Origin: an uncultured Pseudomonadota bacterium
Lineage (GTDB): Bacteria > Myxococcota_A > UBA796 > JAFGLY01
Assembly: GCA_937912125.1 (NCBI GenBank)
Contig: CALDOK010000481.1
Location: forward strand, 1 to 60,461
Reading direction: 5' to 3'
DNA length: 60,461 nt
Below, one piece after another: positions 16,446 through 25,703 of the stretch. How positions within the stretch are numbered: position 1 is the stretch's first letter; each line of letters starts with the position of its first letter. Position numbers and translations under genes: made by a program. The notes beneath the pieces were generated by a model, which saw nothing but the letters and a program-made list of their open reading frames with translations, was not told the DNA's origin and ran no database searches.

Positions 16446-17801
16446 TCACAGCACCAGCTTCACGGTCAGGCCCACGCGGAACATCCGGAACCAGTAGCTG
16501 CCGTCGCCGCTGGGCAGCGCCGGGCCCTGCTCGGGGGTGTTGTCCCAGGAGTAGACGCTGTCGGTGATGGTGCGGCTGCGGTAGTGGATCCAGTCGCCCG
16601 CCAGGGCCAGGGAGGTGGTCTCGTAGGGCTGCCAGCCCACCACCAGGCGGCCGTCCAGGGTGGCGTAGTCGAAGTTGCCGGGGGCCAGGTACTGGCTGTC
16701 CATGGCCGCCTGGGCACCGTACAGGCCGGTGAGCAGGCGCCAGCGTTCGGCCACCGGGAAGCGCGCCGCCAGCCCCAGCGAGAACATGTCGCCCAGGCCG
16801 TAGACCCCCTCGGTGGCCAGGGTTCCGAGCAGGGCGGGGTCGTCCAGGCCATAGCTGGCCAGGAGCGCTGTCAGGATGGGGTCGTCGCTGACGATGGTGA
16901 CGTCATCGGCCTGCTGGTGGACCGTGGCCATGCTGCCCCAGCCGATCCAGCCGCCCTCGAGATCGATCTCGGCGGGGCCGATGGGGACAGCGGCGGCCAG
17001 GAAGACCTCGGGTGGGAAGGCGAAGCTGCCCACCATGTCGCCCTCGAGGGCCATGTTGAGGTCGTTGCTCGGGACGATCTCGACGGTGCCGCGGATGGTG
17101 GTGTGGGTGGGTGAGCGGTAGCCGCCGCTGAAGGCCAGGCCGTTGTCCCAGGCCAGCCGCGCGCCGGCAGACCAGCCGACGGCCCAGCCGACGGCCTTGT
17201 CCACGCTGCGGGTGCCCTCCAGCAGGGGGTCGCCCACTGGGGCCAGCGGCTCACCCAGCATCTCGTTGACCATGGCGCCGGCGTCGATGGCGACCACCGA
17301 GCGGTAGCGGGCCTGGCCACCCCGCAGGCCGCCGCCGATGGTGAGCCAAGGGGTGGCCTGCCATGCGGCGCTCAGGTCCAGCTCCATCAGGATCAGGCGG
17401 CCGACGATGGTGTGGAAGCGCTGCGGGCCCTCGGGGTCCGAGCTGCCGCTGCGGGCATAGGGCAGCCCGCCGCACAGGCCCAGCCCCACCGGCCCGATGG
17501 GGACCGCCGCCGCCACGTAGGGCAGCAGATCCTGGCTGTCGTCCTGGACCGGCTCTCCGCCCTCGAGGGTGTAGCCGTGGTGGTAGCGCAGGAAGCCGGC
17601 GTCGATGAGCGCCTCGGGGCGCTCGGGGTGGGCCGCCGCGGGGTTGAGCACCAGGCCCAGGGCGCCGTCCTGGCTGGGGCTGGACAGGCCGCCACCGTAG
17701 CCGGGCAGGCCCAGGCCCGAGGGGGAGTGGGCCCAGGTGGCTGGGGCGTGCAGCAGGGCGACCAGCAGCGGACCCAGGAGGCTGAGGAGGGTGGGTCGCA
17801 G
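16446..17801 (-). CDS. FadL/OMPP1-family outer membrane transport protein, probable CTG start
   Basis: An outer membrane beta-barrel of about 451 residues. The mature N-terminus (SGLGLPGYGG, then LNPAA) matches the FadL pattern in which an N-terminal hatch enters the barrel, and the rest alternates hydrophobic and polar strands ending GLTVKLVL. FadL proteins carry hydrophobic compounds across the outer membrane. The first ordinary start, GTG 17651, would cut off the signal peptide and hatch. In frame upstream is a good signal peptide (LLSLLGPLLVALLHAPATWA) but no ATG, GTG or TTG before the stop codon at 17805-17807. CTG at 17801, six bases after a GGAG, is the only reasonable start, three bases beyond the stop of the preceding lipoprotein gene. 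Translational coupling is therefore likely. Confidence 0.85.
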   Translation of the reverse strand: MRPTLLSLLGPLLVALLHAPATWAHSPSGLGLPGYGGGLSSPSQDGALGLVLNPAAAHPERPEALIDAGFLRYHHGYTLEGGEPVQDDSQDLLPYVAAAVPIGPVGLGLCGGLPYARSGSSDPEGPQRFHTIVGRLILMELDLSAAWQATPWLTIGGGLRGGQARYRSVVAIDAGAMVNEMLGEPLAPVGDPLLEGTRSVDKAVGWAVGWSAGARLAWDNGLAFSGGYRSPTHTTIRGTVEIVPSNDLNMALEGDMVGSFAFPPEVFLAAAVPIGPAEIDLEGGWIGWGSMATVHQQADDVTIVSDDPILTALLASYGLDDPALLGTLATEGVYGLGDMFSLGLAARFPVAERWRLLTGLYGAQAAMDSQYLAPGNFDYATLDGRLVVGWQPYETTSLALAGDWIHYRSRTITDSVYSWDNTPEQGPALPSGDGSYWFRMFRVGLTVKLVL

Positions 17802-17804
17802 CGG

Positions 17805-18383
17805 CTACTCCGGCGCGCCGGAGCCGGCCCAGGCCCAGCTGCAGGGCAGGGACGGGAAGGTGTGCTGCTCGGTGTCGCCCACGATGAAGCTGCAGGCGTC
17901 GGGGGAGAGCTCTTCCTTGATGGAGAGGGTGGCGTCGGTGCGGTAGTCGAAGGTGGAGTCGGCGGTCAGCGTGCCCACCATGGTGGCCTCGATGAGCAGC
18001 ACGCAGGTGCCGTACTCGAAGTCCATGCTGCCCTGGAGCGTGAACTCGGCTCCATCGCTCATGCCCTCCATGACCATGGCCCCCGGGGTGTCGGGCTCGA
18101 CGACGGTCTGGACGCAGGCGCCGGCCTGGCTGAAGTCCATGGGGATGGTCTGGCCCACGTGGATGTGCATGCCGTTTCCCGCCGCGTTCTCGCAGCCCAG
18201 GGAGATGGCCTCGTCGGTGAGCACCTCGTAGCGCCCCGTGGCCAGGGGGTAGCCCCCGGGATCGGTCTCGCAGTCGCCCGCCGGCGTGGTGTCGGTGTCG
18301 TCTGGCCCCGCGGTGTCGTCCTTGGGGTCGCCACAGCCGAGGGTGAGCAGGAGCGTCAGGGTGGCCAGGGAAGTGCGGGACAT
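17805..18383 (-). CDS. Predicted lipoprotein of unknown function
   Basis: A 192-residue lipoprotein with lipobox TLGCGD near residue 17 and an Asp/Thr linker (DDTAGPDDTDTT), as is usual for surface lipoproteins in this window. The remaining 150 residues contain six cysteines and are probably beta-rich; no domain is recognised. It lies directly upstream of the FadL-type porin in the same frame, only three bases separating its stop from that gene's presumed CTG start, so the pair probably works together at the outer membrane. Confidence 0.72.
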   Translation of the reverse strand: MSRTSLATLTLLLTLGCGDPKDDTAGPDDTDTTPAGDCETDPGGYPLATGRYEVLTDEAISLGCENAAGNGMHIHVGQTIPMDFSQAGACVQTVVEPDTPGAMVMEGMSDGAEFTLQGSMDFEYGTCVLLIEATMVGTLTADSTFDYRTDATLSIKEELSPDACSFIVGDTEQHTFPSLPCSWAWAGSGAPE

Positions 18384-18412
18384 GGGAAGCTCCGGTGAGG
18401 GTCGCGCCTATG

Positions 18413-19789
18413 CTACTCGATCTCCATGCCCGCTCGGGCGGCCTGGATGCGGGTGGCGTGCCAGCCCTTGGTGCTGCCGTCGGGCAGGTCAAGGCGGTAG
18501 TCGAAGAGGTCGGCCTCGCTCACCTCGACGGGCGCGCCGTAGGCCAGATCGGGGATCTCCACCGGATCGTTGATGAGCAGTCCCTGGAAGGCGTCCCCGC
18601 TCCAGCTGCGCGTCTCCACCCACATCCACTCGGTCCCACCGGAGGGTGTGGGGAAGGGGCCCTTGACCAGCAGGGCCCAGCCCTGGTCGAAGTGGCCCTG
18701 CAGCTCGGCCTTCATGCCCAGCAGCTCGTCGCGGGATCGGGCCGAGGCCGCCAGCAGCTCTTCGTCGTGCTCCATGTGGATCACGCCGTCCTCGCTGTTG
18801 CCGAACATGCCCTCGAGGGTGGCGATCTGTGCGGCGTAGTAGGCCTGGCCGCTGCCGGGGAAGGAAAGCTCCCACAGGCGGTTGTCGGCGTCGCCTTGCA
18901 TGGGGGTGGCCTCCCGCAGCTCGATCTCGGCCTTGCCTGTGCCTTGCACTACGTAGCTCTGCAGGACCTCGCGCAGCTCGGCGTGCTGCAGGCCCGCCAG
19001 ATCGACGCTGAGCTCTCCCCCCTGGCTCAGCTGGCCGCCCTCGATCATGGTCTGGGCGATGGCGTTGATCAGCGGCCCCAGCACCTCGGAGTCGTTGCGG
19101 ATCAGGTCGGGGATGCTGAGGTCCGGCAGGCCCAGCTTGTCCATGCCGATGGTGACCAGCCTGTTGCGGCCGTCCAGCTCGTACAGGTGCATGTTCATGT
19201 GGTTGTCCACTCGGGGCAGGTCACCCTGCCAGTGGGCCTGGCGCAGCTCGCTCCATGCCTCGACCGAGAAGGCCTGGCGGGTGTCGTCGTCCCAGGGGAC
19301 GCCGCCGGTGGCGCCGGCCAGCGCGCTCCACAGGCCCATCACCTCGCGCAGCTGTCCCTGGCCCTGGGAGCCTGTGGCGAGGGTCCACTCGGTCACGAAC
19401 ACCCGATCGGCAAGGGGGAGCCCGCGCTCCTGGTCGGCGCTCAGGCCGATGGAGAAGTAGGGCAGCGCGTCGGCCGGTGGCGGTGGGAACTCATCGATGA
19501 GGGGCGTGAGCACCTGCACGCGCGGCCCCTGGGGGGTGGGGGCGTCGCCGTCGAAGCGGGCCAGCCCGGGCAGGCGCTCCGCCAGCAGCGCGGAGAAGGC
19601 GGCCTCTGGCGCGAAGTCCTGGCCAGGCAGGCCGTACAGGGCGAGGTGTACATGCGCCTCGGCGGCGAAGGGGCTGCCCGCTGGGGCCGGCGCCTGCTCC
19701 GTGGGGGGCGGGGCGCTGGGGGTGGGTGCGCCGCCGGTGCAAGCCTGCAGGGTGAGGACGGCACACGGGCCGAGAAAGGAAGCTCGCAT
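18413..19789 (-). CDS. Lipoprotein with C-terminal DUF2314-like domain
   Basis: A 458-residue predicted lipoprotein (lipobox LQACTG near residue 16) with a Pro/Ala linker to about residue 40. The middle region has no recognised family. The last 75 residues resemble DUF2314, with EWMWVETRSWSG, then GLLINDPVEIPDLAYG and a final DLFDYRL stretch, a small beta domain of unknown function found in many bacterial proteins. The gene is 29 bp upstream of the lipoprotein/FadL pair and 17 bp downstream of the HD-GYP-like gene, all on the minus strand, so it is probably in the same transcription unit. DUF2314 is recognised by motif only. Confidence 0.7.
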   Translation of the reverse strand: MRASFLGPCAVLTLQACTGGAPTPSAPPPTEQAPAPAGSPFAAEAHVHLALYGLPGQDFAPEAAFSALLAERLPGLARFDGDAPTPQGPRVQVLTPLIDEFPPPPADALPYFSIGLSADQERGLPLADRVFVTEWTLATGSQGQGQLREVMGLWSALAGATGGVPWDDDTRQAFSVEAWSELRQAHWQGDLPRVDNHMNMHLYELDGRNRLVTIGMDKLGLPDLSIPDLIRNDSEVLGPLINAIAQTMIEGGQLSQGGELSVDLAGLQHAELREVLQSYVVQGTGKAEIELREATPMQGDADNRLWELSFPGSGQAYYAAQIATLEGMFGNSEDGVIHMEHDEELLAASARSRDELLGMKAELQGHFDQGWALLVKGPFPTPSGGTEWMWVETRSWSGDAFQGLLINDPVEIPDLAYGAPVEVSEADLFDYRLDLPDGSTKGWHATRIQAARAGMEIE

Positions 19790-19806
19790 GGGGACTCCGG
19801 GGTGTG

Positions 19807-20397
19807 TCAGCCCTGGAGGTGGAAGCGCTCTTCGTTCTGCAGCAGCAGCTCCACCAGGGTGGCGTCGAGGTGGGTGCCGGCGAGGCTGCGCAGCAGCTCG
19901 ATGGCCTCGGCGTGGCTGCGCATGGTGCGGAAGGGGCGGGGCTGGGTGAGGGCCACGTAGATGGAGACCACCGCGGTGATGCGCGCTTCGATGCAGATGT
20001 CTTCGCCGGGGATGCCGTTTGGGTAGCCGCCGCCGTCCATGCGCTCGTGGTGGGTCGCCGCCACGGTGGCGGCGATCTGGAACGAGGGGTGGTCCACGCC
20101 CGCCAGCAGATCCTGGCCCACGATGGTGTGCTGCTGTAGCACCTCGCGCTCGGTGGCCCGCAGCGGACCGTCTCGAGACAGCAGCTCATGGGGCATACCC
20201 ATCATGCCCAGGTCGCAGACGGCCGTGGCCCGGCCCACGGCCATGGCATGCTCGTCGTCGAGCCCTGCCAGGACGGCCAGATCCCGCGCCAGCTCCCGCA
20301 GGCGTGCGGGGCTCTTGTAGAAGCCGCAGTAGGCCAGCGAGCTCTCGATGATGCCCTCGAGCATGTCGAAGATCTGTTCGGGCTCACAGCCTTGCAT
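19807..20397 (-). CDS. HD-GYP-like domain protein with degenerate HD site
   Basis: A 196-residue protein aligned with the HD-GYP family of cyclic-di-GMP phosphodiesterases. The second half is well kept: HHERMDGGGYPNGIPGEDI has both histidines and the GYP triplet, and the REVLQQH segment is present. The first half is not. Where active enzymes have HDIGK the sequence reads CDLGM, so a metal-binding His and the Lys are lost, and the usual early His before the HD helix also appears absent. The protein may bind but not cleave the nucleotide, or act as a scaffold. There is no receiver or membrane domain. ATG 20397 follows a GGAG. It begins a run with the DUF2314 lipoprotein and FadL genes. Confidence 0.78.
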   Translation of the reverse strand: MQGCEPEQIFDMLEGIIESSLAYCGFYKSPARLRELARDLAVLAGLDDEHAMAVGRATAVCDLGMMGMPHELLSRDGPLRATEREVLQQHTIVGQDLLAGVDHPSFQIAATVAATHHERMDGGGYPNGIPGEDICIEARITAVVSIYVALTQPRPFRTMRSHAEAIELLRSLAGTHLDATLVELLLQNEERFHLQG

Positions 20398-20475
20398 GCG
20401 CTCTCTCCGCGGGGCCAGTCAAGGCCGATAATCGGCCGGACGCGGTGAGGCGAGCGTCGTGGGCATTCCCTGCTG

Positions 20476-21126
20476 TCAGCTGGCCCAGCTCCCGCTCCGG
20501 GCTCGGGTGGGGCGAGCGCCCCAGCGGGAGGCGGCGGCCTCGGCGGTCTCCTGCTCGTCGGGGCCCAGCAGGCGTCGGGCGTTCAGCTGCTCCAGCTGGC
20601 TCAGCAGCAGCTCCGCCCGGGAGCGTGCGCCTGCGTGGTCACCGCACTCGTCCAAGAAGCAAGCCTCGTCCAGGGCGTCAGCGATGTGCCACAGGGCCAG
20701 GCAGCGGCCGCGCAGCCGTTCCAGCAGGTCTGGAAGATGGGGGAGCAGGCCCGCGAGCTCGACCAGGTGCTCTCCGGCGCGGCCGGCAGCGGCCACAGCT
20801 TCACCCGGCTCGCCCCGGTCCAGGTGACGCCAGCTGGTGTCCATGCGCTCGCACAGCGCCCAGCACAGCCCCACCCTGTCGTAGGAGGCGATGGTCGCGG
20901 CGCGATCGATGGTTCCCTCTCGCTCGGCCAGCCGTGCGCTCTCGGCCAGCAGCCAGCTCTGATCTCGCACCCGCGCGAAGTCGGCGCAGTCGGCCAGTGC
21001 GGCCAGCAGCTCCTCGGCAGCCCGGTGCAGCTCCCGGTCGCTGCGGGCGGCGCGCACGGTGGGTGCCGGGGGGCGTCGGCAGGCGCCGGGGAGGCTGAGG
21101 GGCTGGTCGAGGGGGGCAGCCAACAT
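20476..21126 (-). CDS. Hypothetical helical protein
   Basis: A protein of about 216 residues with no recognised family. It is rich in Ala, Leu, Glu and Arg and probably all-helical (for example LHRAAEELLAALADCADF and LLSQLEQLNARRLL), with scattered cysteines. Two ATG codons lie six bases apart; the one at 21126 is seven bases after AGGAG, a better spacing than 21132, so it was chosen. No signal peptide or membrane segment is evident. It lies 78 bp upstream of the HD-GYP-like gene on the same strand, and the two could form a small signalling pair. Since other frames are also open in this GC-rich DNA, existence is probable rather than certain. Confidence 0.55.
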   Translation of the reverse strand: MLAAPLDQPLSLPGACRRPPAPTVRAARSDRELHRAAEELLAALADCADFARVRDQSWLLAESARLAEREGTIDRAATIASYDRVGLCWALCERMDTSWRHLDRGEPGEAVAAAGRAGEHLVELAGLLPHLPDLLERLRGRCLALWHIADALDEACFLDECGDHAGARSRAELLLSQLEQLNARRLLGPDEQETAEAAASRWGARPTRARSGSWAS

Positions 21127-21285
21127 GGGCATGCTCCTGGGCCGCGGTCCCCCCTGCCTTTCGCAAGACTCGGGCCAGGGGTCTGGAGACCCTGGAAGCA
21201 GCCTTTTCGCAGAGGTGGCCAGATGTTGGAGTGCGCGCAGGCCCCGCTGGGTGGTCCGCGTCCACCCCAGCGGGATCTCGATGCC

Positions 21286-24200
21286 TCAGCTTCGGGTTGC
21301 GGTGAGGGGCTTGCTGGCCAGCGCCAGGTCGGTGGGCTCACCGGGATCCCTCGTGCCCTCCTGGTCCACCGGGATGCCCTTGATGTCCTCGAGGATCAAG
21401 TACAGCGCGGGCACCAGCAGCAGGATGACGAAGGTCGAGAACAGCACACCGAAGCCCAGGCTGATGGCCATGGGGATCAGGAAGCGCGCGCCCACCGAGG
21501 TCTCGAGGATCATCGGCGCCAGGCCGAAGAAGGTGGTCAGCGATGTGAGCAGGATGGGCCGCAGGCGCCGCACGCCGCCGTAGGTGGCGGCCTCGAAGGC
21601 GCTGACCCCCTCCGCGCGCTTCTTGTTGACCGCGTCGATGAGGACCAGGGAGTCGTTCACCACCACGCCACTCAAGGCGATGATGCCGAACATGCTGATG
21701 AGGCTCAGGGAGTAGCCCAGGATCAGGTGGCCCAGCACCGCCCCCACGAAGCCGAAGGGGATGGCCGACATGATGATCAGGGGCTGCACGTAGCTGCGGA
21801 AGGGGATGGCCAGCAGGCCGTAGATGACGAACAGCGCCACCAGGTAGTTCTTACCGAGGCTGCCGAAGGCCTCCTGCTGGGAGCGCTGCTGGCCCACGAA
21901 CTGAGCGTCGAGCCCGGGGTACTTCTTCACGATCCTGGGCAGCACGTTCTCGGTCAGGTCGTCGCGCACCGCCCGGGAGGACTTGACCTGGGCGGTGAGC
22001 TCGGCGCTGACGTTGACGATGCGCCGGCCGTCCTCGCGCAGGATGCTGGTGGGGGCGCGGTTGCGGTTGATGTCGGCCACCGAGCCCAGGGGCACGAAGC
22101 CGCCACGGGGGGTGCGGATGCGCAGGGCCTCGAGATCGTGCTCGGAGCTGCGCTGGTCCTTGGGCAGGCGCACCATGACCTTGAGCTCGTTGCGGCCCCG
22201 CTGTTCGCGGATGGCTTCGGCGCCGAAGAAGGCCGAGCGCAGCTGGCGCCCCACCTGGGCGGTGTCGAGGCCCAGGCTCTCCGCCCGGGGCAGGGGATCG
22301 TAGTCCAGGCGGGGCTTGCCGGCGGCGAAGCCGTTCTCGACGTTGTACAGCTCGGTGTAGCCCCCCAGGCTCTCGGCCAATTCGGCGGCGGCGCGCTCGA
22401 GCACGGCGGTGTCGGTGTGGGACAGCTGGACGTCCACCGCCGCCCCGGCGCCCGGCCCCACCGAGGACTCGAAGGTCACGGCGTCGGCCATGGGCAGCGG
22501 GGGGGTGTTGGCGGCCCACAGGGTCGAGAACTCCTGGGCGCTGAAGTCCCGCTGGTCGCTGGGCACCAGGGCCTGCTCGATGGTCACCAGGTGGCTGCCG
22601 GACTCGGCGGGGCCGAAGCGCTGGGCTGGGCCCTCGCCCACCAGGGTGTACATGCCCCGGCTGTGTTCGGAGCCCCCCAGCTCGTTCAGGGCGGTGTTGG
22701 CCGCGAGCTCGATGGCCTGGCGCACCGCGATGGTGTCGGCCATGGGGGCACCGTAGGGCAGGCGGGCCTGCACCATCACCACGTCGCCCTCGAGGCTGGG
22801 GAAGAAGTTGAAGGGCACCGTACCGCTGGCCACCATGCCCACGGCGACGAAGAAGACGGCCACCCCGGCGCTCACGCTCAGGTATCTGTGGCGCATCACC
22901 ACATGCAGGGCGGGGCGGTAGCGCTGGGCGGTGAAGCGCTCGAGGGCGCCGCCGGCCTTGGCGCTCTGGCGGTCGATCCAGCCGGCGATGCCTGTGCGCT
23001 GCTTGTCTCTGCCGTGGCCCAGGTGGGCGGGCAGGATGAAGAAGCTCTCCACCAGGGAGAACAGCAGCACGGCGCTGACCACGAAGGGGAAGAACGCGAA
23101 GATCTTGCCCATGGTGCCGGGCACGAAGAACAACGGCGTGAAGGCGGCGATGGAGGTGAGCACGGCGAAGGTGACGGGCATGGCCATCTCCTTCGCGCCC
23201 GAGATGGCGGCCTCCAGGGGATCCTCGCCCTCCTGCATCCTCGCGTAGATGTTCTCGCCCACCACGATGGCGTCGTCCACCACCATGCCCAGGGTGACGA
23301 TGAAGGCGAACAGGGTGATCATGTTGATGCTGAGGTCGGCGCCTGGCATCAGCATGAAGCCGCCCATGAAGCTGATGGGCAGGCCCATGGAGACCCAGAA
23401 CGCCAGCCGCAGCTTGAGCAGCAGGGTCAGGGTGACCACCACCAGGATCAGGCCGAGGGCGCCGTTCTTGAGTAGCAGGGTGATGCGATCGGTGAGCTTC
23501 TCCGAGTCGTCGTCCCAGGTGGCCACCTCGACGTGGTCCGGCAGCTCGGCCTCGAGCTCTCTGACATAGGCCTGCACGGCCTTGCTGACGGATGAAGGGG
23601 TCTCGTCACCCACGCGGTAGGCCACCAGGCGCACGGCGCGCTTGCCGTTGTAGTAGTTGGCCTGGTCGGTCTCGGCGTAGCCGTCGACGATCGTGGCCAC
23701 GTCGCCCAGGCGCAGGCTGGCGCCCCCGGCGGTGCTGCGCAGGGGGAGGTCCTCGAAGTCCCGGACGGTCAGGGCGCGGTCGGCGACGCGCACCAGCACC
23801 TCGCCCTGCTCGGTCTTCACGCTGCCGCCGGGCAGCTCCAAGGAGCCCGCCTTCACGATGCCGGCGACCTCGTCGATGGTCAGGCCCAGGGCCTCGAGCT
23901 GCTCCCGTGGGATCTCGATGGCCAGCTCGAGGGGGGGCACCCCCTGCAGCTCCACCTGGGTGATCTCGGGGTTGCTCAGCAGATCGGCCCGGGCCCGCTC
24001 TGCCAGGTCGTGCAGCTGGCGCAGCTCGAGGTCTGCCGCGATGACCAGGGAGATGACCGTGGAGCGGCGGCTGGCCAGGGTGACCTGGGGCTTCTCGGCC
24101 TCGAGGGGGAACACCGTGATGCGATCCACCGCGTTCTTGACGTCCCCCAGGACCTTGTCCGGGGTGGCGTCCAGCAGCAGCTCCACCGAGACCATGCCCA

Positions 24201-24480
24201 CACCCTCGCCCGAGGTGCTGTTGACACGCTTGACGCCGTCGATGCCGCGCACGGCCTCTTCCACAGCGCGCACGATGCCCTGCTCGACGTCCTCTGGGGT
24301 GGCGCCGGGGTAGGGCACGGACACGCTGACCAGGTCCAGGTCGAACTCCGGGAAGACCTCCTGCTTGACCTGCAGGGCGCCCACCAGGCCGCCCACCAGG
24401 ATGACGATCATCAGCAGGTTGGCCGCGACGGGGTTGCGGGCCATCCACGCGATGGGGCCCGTCCGGGTGTTGGGGGTCAT
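21286..24480 (-). CDS. RND-family efflux pump permease (AcrB/HAE1-like)
   Basis: A 1064-residue inner membrane transporter of the RND superfamily. It has the expected plan: TM1 (residues 17-37), a large periplasmic porter domain ([23 protein letters not shown]), a TM block, a second periplasmic domain, and a final TM block. The TM4 proton-relay motif [13 protein letters not shown] carries the paired Asp residues of proton-driven hydrophobe/drug exporters, and no heavy-metal-type signature was noticed. It would pump small hydrophobic compounds with the adaptor and TolC-like protein encoded just upstream. Its ATG overlaps the adaptor stop by four bases. It is the last gene of the tetR-led operon. 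Substrate not predictable. Confidence 0.95.
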   Translation of the reverse strand: MTPNTRTGPIAWMARNPVAANLLMIVILVGGLVGALQVKQEVFPEFDLDLVSVSVPYPGATPEDVEQGIVRAVEEAVRGIDGVKRVNSTSGEGVGMVSVELLLDATPDKVLGDVKNAVDRITVFPLEAEKPQVTLASRRSTVISLVIAADLELRQLHDLAERARADLLSNPEITQVELQGVPPLELAIEIPREQLEALGLTIDEVAGIVKAGSLELPGGSVKTEQGEVLVRVADRALTVRDFEDLPLRSTAGGASLRLGDVATIVDGYAETDQANYYNGKRAVRLVAYRVGDETPSSVSKAVQAYVRELEAELPDHVEVATWDDDSEKLTDRITLLLKNGALGLILVVVTLTLLLKLRLAFWVSMGLPISFMGGFMLMPGADLSINMITLFAFIVTLGMVVDDAIVVGENIYARMQEGEDPLEAAISGAKEMAMPVTFAVLTSIAAFTPLFFVPGTMGKIFAFFPFVVSAVLLFSLVESFFILPAHLGHGRDKQRTGIAGWIDRQSAKAGGALERFTAQRYRPALHVVMRHRYLSVSAGVAVFFVAVGMVASGTVPFNFFPSLEGDVVMVQARLPYGAPMADTIAVRQAIELAANTALNELGGSEHSRGMYTLVGEGPAQRFGPAESGSHLVTIEQALVPSDQRDFSAQEFSTLWAANTPPLPMADAVTFESSVGPGAGAAVDVQLSHTDTAVLERAAAELAESLGGYTELYNVENGFAAGKPRLDYDPLPRAESLGLDTAQVGRQLRSAFFGAEAIREQRGRNELKVMVRLPKDQRSSEHDLEALRIRTPRGGFVPLGSVADINRNRAPTSILREDGRRIVNVSAELTAQVKSSRAVRDDLTENVLPRIVKKYPGLDAQFVGQQRSQQEAFGSLGKNYLVALFVIYGLLAIPFRSYVQPLIIMSAIPFGFVGAVLGHLILGYSLSLISMFGIIALSGVVVNDSLVLIDAVNKKRAEGVSAFEAATYGGVRRLRPILLTSLTTFFGLAPMILETSVGARFLIPMAISLGFGVLFSTFVILLLVPALYLILEDIKGIPVDQEGTRDPGEPTDLALASKPLTATRS

Positions 24481-25703
24481 GGCGCAGCGACCTCGTCGGC
24501 AGCCTCATCGGCGTCCGCGACTTCGGGTTCGTTGCAGATCTCGCAGCTCTCTCCACCTTCGTGCAGGGTGACCTTCAGGCCGTCGGCCGCCAGCGGGGGT
24601 GGATTGGGCGCCAGGCGCTCGCCGGGCTCGATGCCCCCGACGGCGAAGACCTCGTCGCGGGTGCGCCAGGCGACGTCCAGGGTGCGCTGGGCCAGGGTGC
24701 TGTCAGCGGTGACGACCCAGACGACGTCGCCCTGCTGAACCGCGCTGCGTGGGATGGCGGCGATGTCGGCGATGGGGGACCCCTGGATCTCCACGTCCAC
24801 CCAGGCCCCTGGGAGCAGGGGCAGCCCGTCGGGGCCGGCCTGCATGGGGTCATCCACCAGCACCAGCAGGCGAGCGGTGCGGGCCTGGGGATCCAGCTGC
24901 GCCGCCAGCCCGGCCACCCAGCCATCGCTCGTGACGGTGGAGCCGTCGTCCAGGCGCTGGATGACCGCGGCGGGGGAGCCCTGCTCGGCGTTGAGCCCTG
25001 GCACCTGCAGCAGCGCCACGTCGGCCAGAGGGAGGGAGATGTTCACCCGCACGCGGTCGGTCCCCACCAGGGTGGCCAGGGGGCTGCCGGGGCCCACGAC
25101 CTGGCCCAGGTCCACCTGCTCCTCGAGGATCGTGGCGTTGAACGGAGCCCGCAGCACGGTGCGCTGCAGGTTCAGCTCGGCGCGCTCGAGGCCCGCCCGA
25201 GCGGAGGCCAGGGCGGCCTCGGCGTTGGCCCGCTGGGGCCCCCGCAGGGTCAGGCTGGACTGGTCGCTGGGCGTGTCGGTGCCCAGCAAGGCCCATTCCT
25301 GGCGGGCGGTCTCACCTCGGCCCTGCTCCAGGGCCAGGTTCAGCTCGGCCTGCCGTACCAGCGCGGTCTGCTGCTGGATGGCGAGCTCGTAGTCGCGGGA
25401 ATCGAGCCACACCAAGGGCTCACCGGCCGCAAATCTACCGCCAGGTCGGAGCCCCTCGGCTTGGCGCATCACCCGCCCGGAGACCTCTGGCACCAGGCTG
25501 ATGCGCTGATCCGGTTCCACCACGCCGCTGGCTTGGACCAGCGGCTGGGTGGGCCCTGTCTCGATGGCCATCAGGGCCACATGGGGCGAGGGGCGGTCCG
25601 GGGTGCCCTTCTTGGTCTTGGGGCGCAGCAGGAACATGCCGACGGCGATGGCCAGGCCTGCCAGGACCACCAGCAGGGGGAACGCGACACTGCGGACGCT
25701 CAT
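24477..25703 (-). CDS. RND efflux periplasmic adaptor (membrane fusion protein)
   Basis: A 408-residue adaptor with one N-terminal membrane anchor (VAFPLLVVLAGLAIAVGMFL). A lipoyl/barrel-sandwich half-motif (GVVEPDQRISLVPEVSGRV) is followed by an alpha-hairpin with coiled-coil character (residues about 105-175), the second lipoyl half (APFNATILEEQVDLGQVVGP) and a beta-barrel. It links the RND pump to the TolC-like channel across the periplasm. The C-terminal tail is odd: after the normal end it adds an acidic stretch including CEICNEPE, a possible metal- or thiol-reactive Cys pair. Both ends overlap neighbouring genes by four bases (ATGA). Confidence 0.93.
   Translation of the reverse strand: MSVRSVAFPLLVVLAGLAIAVGMFLLRPKTKKGTPDRPSPHVALMAIETGPTQPLVQASGVVEPDQRISLVPEVSGRVMRQAEGLRPGGRFAAGEPLVWLDSRDYELAIQQQTALVRQAELNLALEQGRGETARQEWALLGTDTPSDQSSLTLRGPQRANAEAALASARAGLERAELNLQRTVLRAPFNATILEEQVDLGQVVGPGSPLATLVGTDRVRVNISLPLADVALLQVPGLNAEQGSPAAVIQRLDDGSTVTSDGWVAGLAAQLDPQARTARLLVLVDDPMQAGPDGLPLLPGAWVDVEIQGSPIADIAAIPRSAVQQGDVVWVVTADSTLAQRTLDVAWRTRDEVFAVGGIEPGERLAPNPPPLAADGLKVTLHEGGESCEICNEPEVADADEAADEVAAP

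Noticed and set aside
16283-16449. Two tiny minus-strand frames downstream of the FadL gene, linked by GTGA and ATGA overlaps
   Set aside because: Lengths are 31 and 24 codons with no homology seen; the overlaps are suggestive but common by chance in this DNA. The second (start 16357) faintly resembles the first helix of a TPR.
20635-23475. A long plus-strand frame over the RND pump gene
   Set aside because: The minus strand carries unmistakable RND motifs; the plus-strand translation is Gln/His/Gly-rich noise.
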